Part shown: in pieces, positions 1-6,085 of the stretch
How positions within the stretch are numbered: position 1 is the stretch's first letter
Layout of the letters: every line of letters starts with the position of its first letter
The notes under the pieces: generated by a model
Seen by the model: the letters and a program-made list of their open reading frames with translations, nothing else
What the model was told of the DNA's origin: nothing
Database searches by the model: none
From: JBBRMQ01 sp038230775
GTDB taxonomy: Bacteria; Acidobacteriota; Thermoanaerobaculia; Gp7-AA8
Direction of reading: 5' to 3'
Assembly: GCA_038230775.1 (NCBI GenBank)
Contig: JBBRMQ010000081.1
Coordinates: forward strand, 1-15,666
DNA: 15,666 bases
Position numbers and translations under genes: made by a program

Positions 1-2
1 CC

Positions 3-878
3 ACCATCGCCGACGCGAACTTCCTGCCGCCCGATCTCTCGCCGGAAGGCGCTCGCGCGCAGTCGACGTGGCTGTTCAACTTCCTCAAAGACCCGACGGT
101 CATGAAGATGCGCCCGTGGCTTTCGGTGCGCATGCCGACGTTCCACTTCACCGATGAAGAGGCCAACACGCTCGTCACGTTCTTCGCCGGCGAAGGCAGG
201 GTCTCTCAGTTCGACACTACCGCGCTCACACCGACCAACAACGCGAAGGTGGCGATCGGCAAACAGGTCTTCACGATGCTCCGCTGCGCGCAATGCCACG
301 CCACGACGCCGGTCAATCCAGAGAACCCGCCGGTGCCGAACGTCGCCGACGCAACGTCGCTCGCTCCCAATCTGACGCTGTCGCGCATCCGCCTGCGTCA
401 CGACTGGGTCGCGGACTGGATTCGCCGGCCGAATGAGATGATCCCGAACACGCGCATGCCAACGAACTTCCCGCGCAACGCCGAGACCGGAGGATTCACC
501 TCGCCGCTGGCCATGGCCATCGACACGCCGCCGTTTGCGCAGTACAAGACCGCGCTGTTGCCGTACTTTGGCAACAACCCGGTGGAATTGAAGAAGACGA
601 TGTCCGATGCTGTCGCGCTCACCGGCTACCTGCGCGACTACATCTGGAGCATCGGCATTACCAACATGCGGTCCGCCGCGCCGGGCGTCGAAGGCCCGAC
701 GATGGCGGCGCCGTCGCTGCCGGCCGGACCCGCGTCAACAAAGACGGGATCACTGCCTACTGCCCCTCATCCGCGCTTCGCGCACCTTCACGGTGGCCCT
801 CGCTCCGCGAAGCGGGGAGAGGGTGGCCGAAGGCCGGGTGAGGGGCAAGTCACCAAGACAGGAGAATTGAATCGATGA
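3..878 (+). CDS. c-type cytochrome, multi-domain (5' truncated by window edge)
   Basis: This is an electron-transfer cytochrome c exported to the periplasm. The frame is open from the window edge, so the start and any signal peptide lie outside, and 291 residues are visible. The first ~60 residues look like the C-terminal half of one cytochrome c domain: a possible Met axial ligand in a VRMPTFHF-type segment, then an EEANTLVTFF helix. A second domain follows, with a CAQCH haem-binding motif encoded at 285-299 and a likely axial Met in NTRMPTNFP. The last ~40 residues, rich in Gly, Arg and Pro, are translated from an inverted repeat (761-847) and are probably not part of the original fold. The stop overlaps the start of the next gene (ATGA). 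Position just upstream of the oxidase genes suggests an electron donor to the oxidase or a link from an upstream quinol-oxidising complex; that role is inferred. Confidence 0.85.
   Translation, partial: TIADANFLPPDLSPEGARAQSTWLFNFLKDPTVMKMRPWLSVRMPTFHFTDEEANTLVTFFAGEGRVSQFDTTALTPTNNAKVAIGKQVFTMLRCAQCHATTPVNPENPPVPNVADATSLAPNLTLSRIRLRHDWVADWIRRPNEMIPNTRMPTNFPRNAETGGFTSPLAMAIDTPPFAQYKTALLPYFGNNPVELKKTMSDAVALTGYLRDYIWSIGITNMRSAAPGVEGPTMAAPSLPAGPASTKTGSLPTAPHPRFAHLHGGPRSAKRGEGGRRPGEGQVTKTGELNR
761..847. repeat. inverted repeat inside the 3' end of the cytochrome gene
   Basis: The outer arms, TGCCCCTCATCCG (761-773) and its near-exact reverse complement (835-847), differ at one base. An inner pair, CCCTCGCTCCGC (797-808) and GCGGGGAGAGGG (812-823), pairs with two mismatches around GAA. 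It resembles intergenic REP-type palindromes but is read through as coding sequence here, adding a low-complexity tail to the cytochrome. It ends 13 bases before the Shine-Dalgarno sequence of the next gene. Confidence 0.75.
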
Positions 879-1693
879 CCATGAAGAAGTTTCTCAGCAC
901 GCTATTCGCCGCGACGCTCGTCATCAGCATCAGTTGCGGCAAGGGCAAAGAGGCGTCGAAGGACGACGAGGGTGAGGACGACGAAGCGCCGCAGACCACC
1001 ACGGCCGTCGCGTCGACGGCACCGGCCGGAACCCCCGCCGCCGCGCCCGTTTCCGCGGACGCCGCGACGGTCACCGGTCTCGTGAAGTTCGAAGGCGCTG
1101 CGCCGAAGATGCCCGCGATCCAGATGTCGGCCGATCCGTACTGCCAGTCGCAGCACACCACGCCGGCGCTGGATGAAGAGGTGGTCACCGGCCCGGCGGG
1201 CGAGCTCGCCAATGTGGTCGTTTACGTGAAGAACATCAGCGGCAAGTTCGCCGCGCCGTCGACGCCTGTCGTTCTCGACCAGCACGGCTGCCAGTACCAC
1301 CCGCACATCAACGTGCTGCAGGTCGGTCAACCGCTGCAGATCAAGAACAGCGACGCGACGCTGCACAACGTGCACGCGCTGCCGAACGTCAACGGGCAAT
1401 TCAACGAAGGCCAGCCGGTGCAGGGGATGGTGTCGACGAAGAAGTTCGACAAGCCCGAGCTCACGCCGTTCAAGGTCAAGTGCGACGTGCACGGCTGGAT
1501 GAAGTCCTACATGGCCGTCATGCCGCATCCGTTCTATTCGGTCTCACAGATGAACGGCACGTTCTCGATCGCCAACCTGCCCCCGGGCAGCTATACGATC
1601 GTGGCGTGGCACGAGAAGTACGGCCAGCAGGAACAGCAGGTCACTGTCGGAGCCAAAGAGTCGAAGGCTGTGAACTTCACGTTCAAGGGATAA
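875..1693 (+). CDS. cupredoxin-like (type-1 copper) lipoprotein
   Basis: This is probably a membrane-anchored periplasmic blue-copper electron carrier. The N-terminus MTMKKFLSTLFAATLVISIS precedes Cys21, a non-canonical but acceptable lipobox. An acidic, Ala/Pro/Thr-rich linker (to ~62) follows. The folded part spans ~64-272. It contains LHNVHALP (His164 or His167) and KCDVHGWM (Cys203, His206, Met209), the Cys-x2-His-x2-Met spacing plus distal His of a type-1 copper site. The C-terminal part (GTFSIANLPPGSY, then VAWHEKYG) resembles carboxypeptidase-regulatory-like beta domains that often accompany these cupredoxins. GGAGA at 861-865 lies 9 bases before the ATG. A second ATG at 881 is an alternative start. 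The start overlaps the cytochrome stop by three bases. A role as electron donor to the downstream oxidase, or in copper supply, is inferred from position. Confidence 0.85.
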   Translation: MTMKKFLSTLFAATLVISISCGKGKEASKDDEGEDDEAPQTTTAVASTAPAGTPAAAPVSADAATVTGLVKFEGAAPKMPAIQMSADPYCQSQHTTPALDEEVVTGPAGELANVVVYVKNISGKFAAPSTPVVLDQHGCQYHPHINVLQVGQPLQIKNSDATLHNVHALPNVNGQFNEGQPVQGMVSTKKFDKPELTPFKVKCDVHGWMKSYMAVMPHPFYSVSQMNGTFSIANLPPGSYTIVAWHEKYGQQEQQVTVGAKESKAVNFTFKG

Positions 1694-1765
1694 ATCCTGA
1701 GCCGCGAAGCGGCGAAGGATCCCCGGCGCAAGAACGCAGGGGCTCCTTCGCTTCGTTCAGGATTT
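1692..1765. repeat. inverted repeat between the cupredoxin gene and ctaD
   Basis: The outermost nine bases match perfectly (AAATCCTGA at 1692-1700, TCAGGATTT at 1757-1765). Pairing continues inward with a few mismatches through GCGAAGCGgCGAAGGA and its partner. It starts within the cupredoxin stop codon and ends one base before the ctaD Shine-Dalgarno sequence. It could form an RNA hairpin that attenuates or stabilises the transcript between the two genes. Its core (ATCCTGAGC..GAAGCGAAGGATCC type) resembles the repeat at 11467-11563. Confidence 0.75.
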
Positions 1766-1772
1766 GAGGAGA
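1766..1772 (+). promoter_or_regulatory. Shine-Dalgarno sequence setting the GTG start of ctaD
   Basis: GAGGAGA stands five bases before the GTG at 1778. This favours that GTG over the in-frame ATG at 1817, which has no comparable site. Confidence 0.75.
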
Positions 1773-1777
1773 CGAGA

Positions 1778-3688
1778 GTGGGTCAACGCAGACAGGTCCG
1801 GGTCGGCACCCAGTGGATGTACGCCGACGACGCGTACAAGTCACTCAAGGAAGCGCAGCGCGTTCTCAAGGAAGAGCAGCATCATGAAGACGCGCACAAG
1901 CAGCCATGGATCCGGCGCTACGTCTTCTCCACCGATCACAAGTGGATCGGCGTGCAGTACGGCTTCACCGCGCTCTGTTTCCTCCTGTTCGGCTTCGGCC
2001 TCATGCTGCTGATGCGTCTGCAGCTCGGCTGGCCGGGTCAGGCGTTCAGCGTGATGAAGGTGCTGGGCGAGACTCGCGCGCCGGGCGGCATTCTCCTCCC
2101 CGAGGCCTACAATCAGCTGGGCGCGATGCACGGGACGATCATGGTGTTCCTGGCGATCGTTCCGCTCGCCGTGGGCGCGTTCGGCAACTACGTCGTTCCT
2201 CTGCAGATCGGCGCGCCCGACATGGCCTTCCCGAAACTCAACATGATCAGCTACTGGTGCTTCCTGCCCGGCGGCCTGATCATGCTCGGGAGCTTCGCGC
2301 TGCCGAACGGCACCGCGAACTCGGGATGGACGTCGTATCCACCGCTCTCGGTCATCGCCACCAATGGCCAGACCTTCTGGCTGGTCGGCATGATCTTCCT
2401 CATCACCTCGTCGTTGTTAGGCTCGGTCAACTTCATCGTCACCATCATCCAGCTCCGCGCCAAGGGGCTGACGTTCATGCGCCTGCCGTTCTTCGTGTGG
2501 GCGCAGCTGGTGACGTCGTTCCTGCTTCTCCTGGCGTTCCCGCCGCTCGAGGCGGCCGGCGTGCTGCAGCTCATGGATCGCGTCGCCGGAACGAGCTTCT
2601 TCATGCCGAGCGGTCTCGTCGTCAGCGGGCAGGTCCTGCACAACGCGGGCGGCGGCAACCCGGTGCTGTGGCAGCACCTCTTCTGGTTCCTGGCGCATCC
2701 TGAGGTCTACGTTCTCATCCTGCCCGCGATGGGCATCGTGGCGGAAGTCATCGCCAACAACACGCGCAAGCCGCTGTGGGGCTACCGCTCCATGGTCTTC
2801 GCCGTCGTCTTCCTCGGATTCATGTCCTTCGTGGTGTGGGCGCACCACATGTTCCTCACCGGCATGGGCACGCTGATCAGCGCCTTCTTCCAGACCACGA
2901 CGATGATCATCTCCATCCCCTCAGTCATCGTTCTCAGTGCGCTCTTCATCTCGTTATGGGGCGCATCAATACGGTTCACGACGCCGATGCTGTTCGCGCT
3001 GGCATTCCTGCCGATGTTCGGCATCGGCGGCCTGACCGGCCTTCCGTTAGGCCTGGCCTCGGCAGACCTGCATCTGCATGACACCTACTACGTCATCGGC
3101 CACTTCCACTACGTCGTGGCGCCCGGAACGATCTTCGCGATGTTTGCCGGCATCTACTACTGGTTCCCGAAAGTCTGCGGCCGCAAGCTCAACGAGTTCT
3201 GGGGCAAGGTGCACTTCTGGGGATCGATCATCTTCATCAACGGCATCTTTTTTCCGATGTTCGCCCAGGGCCTGGCCGGCGTCTCGCGTCGCCTCTACGA
3301 CGGCGGAATCCAGTACGCGCACGCCAAATGGATCGCCGAAGCGACGAATCCGTACATGTCGATCTCGGCGTTCGGGCTCCTGCTGTTCCAGGTCCCGTTC
3401 ATCGTGAACTTCTTCTGGAACGCCGGCGCCGCGGCGCTCGGTCACAAGACCGTCGGCGACAACCACTGGGACGCCACGACGCTCGACTGGGCGGCGACGA
3501 CCTCGCCTCCGTTAGGCCACGGCAACTTCGTGGTGCTGCCGGTCGTGCATCGCGGACCGTACGAATACAACAACCCCGACTACTCGGCGGCGGACTTCCT
3601 GCCGCAGCACGTCGACGTCAGCGGGACCGCGCCCATCACGGGTGGAGGCGGGCTGCACGCGCAAGTCGCGGCAGCGCCGGAGGCATAG
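1778..3688 (+). CDS. ctaD: cytochrome c oxidase subunit I (haem-copper, type A)
   Basis: This is the catalytic subunit of the terminal oxidase. It reduces O2 to water and pumps protons, and binds haem a and the haem a3/CuB centre in the inner membrane. The 636 residues comprise a ~50-residue hydrophilic N-terminus followed by about 12 membrane helices. Visible ligands: His118 (AMHGTIMVF) for low-spin haem a; HPEVY at 307-311 with the CuB His and the cross-linked Tyr; His356-His357 (WAHHMF) for CuB; and His442/His444 (VIGHFHYV) for haem a3 and haem a. GAPDMAFPKLN (~145-155) and the Glu of HPEVY mark the D proton channel, placing it in the A1 type. The GTG start is chosen from its Shine-Dalgarno sequence. 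The stop codon directly abuts the ctaE ATG. Confidence 0.97.
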   Translation: MGQRRQVRVGTQWMYADDAYKSLKEAQRVLKEEQHHEDAHKQPWIRRYVFSTDHKWIGVQYGFTALCFLLFGFGLMLLMRLQLGWPGQAFSVMKVLGETRAPGGILLPEAYNQLGAMHGTIMVFLAIVPLAVGAFGNYVVPLQIGAPDMAFPKLNMISYWCFLPGGLIMLGSFALPNGTANSGWTSYPPLSVIATNGQTFWLVGMIFLITSSLLGSVNFIVTIIQLRAKGLTFMRLPFFVWAQLVTSFLLLLAFPPLEAAGVLQLMDRVAGTSFFMPSGLVVSGQVLHNAGGGNPVLWQHLFWFLAHPEVYVLILPAMGIVAEVIANNTRKPLWGYRSMVFAVVFLGFMSFVVWAHHMFLTGMGTLISAFFQTTTMIISIPSVIVLSALFISLWGASIRFTTPMLFALAFLPMFGIGGLTGLPLGLASADLHLHDTYYVIGHFHYVVAPGTIFAMFAGIYYWFPKVCGRKLNEFWGKVHFWGSIIFINGIFFPMFAQGLAGVSRRLYDGGIQYAHAKWIAEATNPYMSISAFGLLLFQVPFIVNFFWNAGAAALGHKTVGDNHWDATTLDWAATTSPPLGHGNFVVLPVVHRGPYEYNNPDYSAADFLPQHVDVSGTAPITGGGGLHAQVAAAPEA

Positions 3689-4327
3689 ATGGACGCACAC
3701 ACACCTGCTGACGCGCACGCTGCCGCGCATCACGACTTCGAGATTCCGTACAACGTCCATCCGCGGCCCGACACCGGGCTGTACAACGCGAAGCTCGGCA
3801 TCTGGCTCTTCCTGGCGTCGGAAGTGATGCTGTTCGGCGCGCTCTTTTCCTCGTACATCCTGTTGCGCATCAGCGCTCCGGTGTGGCCGCGCGGCTGGAC
3901 GTTCCTCAGCGTCGGCATGGCCACGACGAACACGTTCATCCTCATCGGTTCCTCCGTCACGGTCGTCCTGGCCTGGGCCAACCTCCGCCTCGGCAACCTC
4001 AAGATGGCGCGCGTATTCCTCGGCATCACGCTGGCGTGCGCCTTCGCCTTCCTGGTGATCAAGGGCTTCGAGTATCACCACGAGTTCGAGGAAGGCCGAT
4101 CGCCGGCTACGAACAACTTCATGGCGTTGTACTTCACGCTGACCGGTCTGCACGGGCTGCATGTGATCGGCGGCATCGTCGTCTTCCTGTATCTCACGAC
4201 AGTTGGCTCGAAGATGTACGCGACCGAGCCGGAGCGCTACACCAACCGCATCGAAGTGGCCGGTCTGTACTGGCACTTCGTCGATCTCGTCTGGATCTTC
4301 CTGTTTCCGACCCTGTATCTGCTTTGA
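3689..4327 (+). CDS. ctaE: cytochrome c oxidase subunit III
   Basis: This membrane subunit of the oxidase stabilises subunit I and is thought to help proton uptake. The 212 residues form five helices, the short version found in many bacteria. Family signatures include WLFLASEVMLFGALF (helix 1), VIKGFEYHHEF, YFTLTGLHGLHVIGG and a C-terminal YWHFVDLVWIFLFPTLYLL. The first ~25 residues are His/Ala-rich and hydrophilic. GGAGG at 3679-3683, inside the end of ctaD, lies five bases before the ATG, and the ATG follows the ctaD stop with no gap, so the two are probably translationally coupled. Confidence 0.96.
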   Translation: MDAHTPADAHAAAHHDFEIPYNVHPRPDTGLYNAKLGIWLFLASEVMLFGALFSSYILLRISAPVWPRGWTFLSVGMATTNTFILIGSSVTVVLAWANLRLGNLKMARVFLGITLACAFAFLVIKGFEYHHEFEEGRSPATNNFMALYFTLTGLHGLHVIGGIVVFLYLTTVGSKMYATEPERYTNRIEVAGLYWHFVDLVWIFLFPTLYLL

Positions 4328-4331
4328 GGAG
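4326..4331 (+). promoter_or_regulatory. Shine-Dalgarno sequence setting the TTG start of ctaF
   Basis: GAGGAG overlaps the last two bases of the ctaE stop codon and lies six bases before TTG at 4338. No ATG is available near it. Confidence 0.7.
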
Positions 4332-4337
4332 CGAAGA

Positions 4338-4682
4338 TTGACCGAACACATCGCTGAGCCTGTAGTCGCCCACGATTCTCACAACGATCCGGAGTCGATC
4401 AAGCGCGAGATCCGGAAGTATCTGTACGTCTTCGGAGCGCTCGCCTTCCTCACGGTGCTGACCGTGTATCTCTGCTTCGGGTTGAAGATGCCGGTGCACA
4501 CCGCGATCCTCATCGCGCTGGTCGTCGCATCGGTCAAAGGGTTTCTCGTCGCCGGCTTCTTCATGCATCTTCTGTCGGAGAAGAAGCTGATCTACGGCGT
4601 TCTGATTCTGACGGTCTTCTTCTTCGCCGTCCTGATGTGGGGCCCCTGGCACCACTGGGCGGACATGCTCGGAAAGAGATGA
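4338..4682 (+). CDS. ctaF: cytochrome c oxidase subunit IV family protein
   Basis: This small accessory subunit of bacterial haem-copper oxidases has 114 residues. Three membrane segments lie at about 31-51, 60-84 and 92-112. The VKGFLVAGFFMHL stretch in helix 2 is typical of the COX4/CyoD-like family. The start is TTG at 4338: GAGGAG at 4326-4331 lies six bases upstream and the protein then begins with the hydrophilic TEHIAEPV segment. A longer in-frame extension back to 4203 lies inside ctaE and reads as shadow sequence. The stop abuts the next ATG with no gap. Confidence 0.9.
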   Translation: MTEHIAEPVVAHDSHNDPESIKREIRKYLYVFGALAFLTVLTVYLCFGLKMPVHTAILIALVVASVKGFLVAGFFMHLLSEKKLIYGVLILTVFFFAVLMWGPWHHWADMLGKR

Positions 4683-4880
4683 ATGTCACTCCGCGTGTTC
4701 CACGTCATCTTCATCATCGTCTGTATCGCGCTGTGTCTCTACGTCTCGGTGTGGGGCGTGCGCGAATACATGGCGACGCGGAGCGTGGCCGCGCTGGGGA
4801 TGACGGCGGCGTTCGTGGTTGGGGGAGCGTTGCTGGTGGCGTACTCGGGGAAGGCTTTTCGGAAATTGAGGGACTTATGA
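4683..4880 (+). CDS. small two-helix membrane protein of the oxidase operon, unknown function
   Basis: I do not recognise the family. The 65 residues contain two likely membrane helices (about 6-26 and 36-55) separated by a short loop, RARs excluded, with basic residues near the C-terminus (KAFRKLRDL), which suggests that end is cytoplasmic. The ATG follows the ctaF stop immediately (TGAATG) and its own stop overlaps the next ATG (ATGA), so it is embedded in the operon and unlikely to be a chance frame. Position suggests a supernumerary oxidase subunit or assembly helper; this is inference. Confidence 0.7.
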   Translation: MSLRVFHVIFIIVCIALCLYVSVWGVREYMATRSVAALGMTAAFVVGGALLVAYSGKAFRKLRDL

Positions 4881-5212
4881 AGAACGAGCTTGAATGCAGA
4901 ATGCAGAATGCAGAAGGCAGAAAGAGTTTCTCAATTCTGCATTCTGCATTCTGCATTCCGCATTCGAAGGCGGCCGTATTCGTGGCGGTGATGACACTCA
5001 CGGCTACCGCCGCGAGTGCCTGCCCCGTCTGTTTCGGTGATCCCACGGCTCCTTCCGCCAGAGGCATGAACAACGCGATCTGGTTCCTGCTCGCGATGGT
5101 CGGCTTTGTTCAGGCGGGGTTCGTCGCTTTATTCGTCACGTTCTGGCGCCGGTCGCGCGCGATGCGCCGCCGCCGCGAATCGTTCCATCTCATTGCGGGG
5201 GGTATTCGTTGA
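4877..5212 (+). CDS. CPVC-motif single-helix membrane protein, with a palindrome inserted near its N-terminus
   Basis: The 111 residues hold a hydrophobic stretch AAVFVAVMTLTATAASA that reads as a signal peptide, followed at once by CPVCFGDPTAPSARG. A membrane helix (NNAIWFLLAMVGFVQAGF and onward) and a very basic tail (WRRSRAMRRRRESF) follow. The likely topology is a short periplasmic CPVC segment with a cytoplasmic tail. Residues ~5-30 are translated from a heptamer-based inverted repeat (4892-4965) and look like an insertion between the original start (MKN) and the signal peptide. If translation instead began inside, ATG at 4990 would give a shorter leader. The start overlaps the upstream stop (ATGA), and the stop overlaps the ctaC TTG. 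The paired cysteines next to CuA and SCO genes suggest copper or redox assembly, but no function is established. Confidence 0.7.
   Translation: MKNELECRMQNAEGRKSFSILHSAFCIPHSKAAVFVAVMTLTATAASACPVCFGDPTAPSARGMNNAIWFLLAMVGFVQAGFVALFVTFWRRSRAMRRRRESFHLIAGGIR
4892..4965. repeat. inverted array of AATGCAG heptamers inside a coding sequence
   Basis: The left arm carries about three to four direct copies of a GAATGCA-type heptamer. The right arm carries four reverse-complement copies (ATTCTGC type) ending GCATTC. They are separated by about ten bases around AAAGAGTTTCTC. The element would fold into a stem of about 30 bp. It lies wholly inside the 5' end of the CPVC gene and keeps the frame open. 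Confidence 0.85.
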
Positions 5213-6003
5213 GAAACTTCCTCAACAACTGGATGCCGCCGGATTACTCGGCGCACGGCCACACGATCGATGACCTCATCGTGTTCACGCACTGGTTGAT
5301 GCTCATCCTCTTCGTCTTCTGGGGCGCGTACTTCGTGTACGTGCTGTACCGCTTCCGCGCTTCGAAGGGCGTGAAGGCCAGCTATCACGGCATGACGTCG
5401 CATTGGTCGACGTGGAGCGAGGTGATGGTCGCGGTCGTCGAGGTCGTGCTGCTGGTCGGTTTCTCGATTCCGGCGTGGTCGCGATGGGCGACGCGCCCCA
5501 CGCGCGAGGAGAACCCGCTCGAGGTGCGCGTCGTCGGCGAGCAGTTCGCGTGGAACGTTCACTACGCGGGCAAGGATGGGATCTTCGGGAAGGCGGCGCC
5601 GGAGTTCGTGTCGTCGACGAATCCGGTCGGCCTCGATCCGAACGATCCGGCCGGCAAGGACGACATCGTCAGCCTCAACAATCTGCATCTCGAAGTGAAT
5701 CGCGCGGCGATCATTCACGTCAGCTCGAAGGACGTGATCCACAGCTTCAAGCTGCCGGTCATGCGCGTGGAGCAGGATGCGATTCCCGGACAGGACGTGC
5801 CGATCCACTTCACGCCGGTGCGGACCACGAACGGCGACCGCTGGGAAATCGCCTGCGCGCAACTCTGCGGCCTCGGCCACTACCGCATGCGCGGGCAGTT
5901 GTTCATCGACAGCAAGGATGACTTCGGGAAGTGGCTCGTCGCGCAGGCACCCGAGAATCCGACAGCGACTCCGGCACAGCAGCCGGTCACGACCGGAAAT
6001 TGA
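5209..6003 (+). CDS. ctaC: cytochrome c oxidase subunit II (CuA)
   Basis: This subunit takes electrons from the donor at its periplasmic binuclear CuA centre and passes them to subunit I. In its 264 residues, two N-terminal membrane helices (about 22-46 and 72-90) form the hairpin and a cupredoxin domain follows (~104-245). CuA ligands are visible as His178 (DVIHSFKLP), then Cys216, Cys220, His224 and Met227 in CAQLCGLGHYRM. The usual Glu between the two cysteines is Gln218. There is no C-terminal cytochrome c domain, so it is not of the fused caa3 type; the tail is Pro/Thr/Gln-rich. The start is TTG at 5209, after a G-rich site (5197-5202), and overlaps the preceding stop. Confidence 0.95.
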   Translation: MRNFLNNWMPPDYSAHGHTIDDLIVFTHWLMLILFVFWGAYFVYVLYRFRASKGVKASYHGMTSHWSTWSEVMVAVVEVVLLVGFSIPAWSRWATRPTREENPLEVRVVGEQFAWNVHYAGKDGIFGKAAPEFVSSTNPVGLDPNDPAGKDDIVSLNNLHLEVNRAAIIHVSSKDVIHSFKLPVMRVEQDAIPGQDVPIHFTPVRTTNGDRWEIACAQLCGLGHYRMRGQLFIDSKDDFGKWLVAQAPENPTATPAQQPVTTGN

Positions 6004-6029
6004 TGATTTCTCTTGCTGCCAGGCGTAGC

Positions 6030-6085
6030 GAGTGTGGGGCCAGCCCTCCGGCTGGCTGGCCAGTCAGAGGACTGGCCCCACACTC
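6030..6085. repeat. palindrome ending at the ctaA start codon
   Basis: Arms of about 26-28 bases (outer GAGTGTGGGGCCAG and its complement CTGGCCCCACACTC) pair with three mismatches and almost no loop. The right arm ends at the base before the ctaA ATG, leaving no Shine-Dalgarno sequence. Readthrough translation (MWGQPSGWLASQ type) is repeat-derived and should not be included in CtaA. Confidence 0.85.

Noticed and set aside
1778..6003. Labelling the enzyme caa3-type
   Set aside because: Subunit II ends shortly after the CuA domain and has no CxxCH motif, so the fused cytochrome c that defines caa3 is absent.
6032..6085. N-terminal extension of CtaA (MWGQPSGW...)
   Set aside because: It is the translation of the palindrome; family members begin near MKPQSP.
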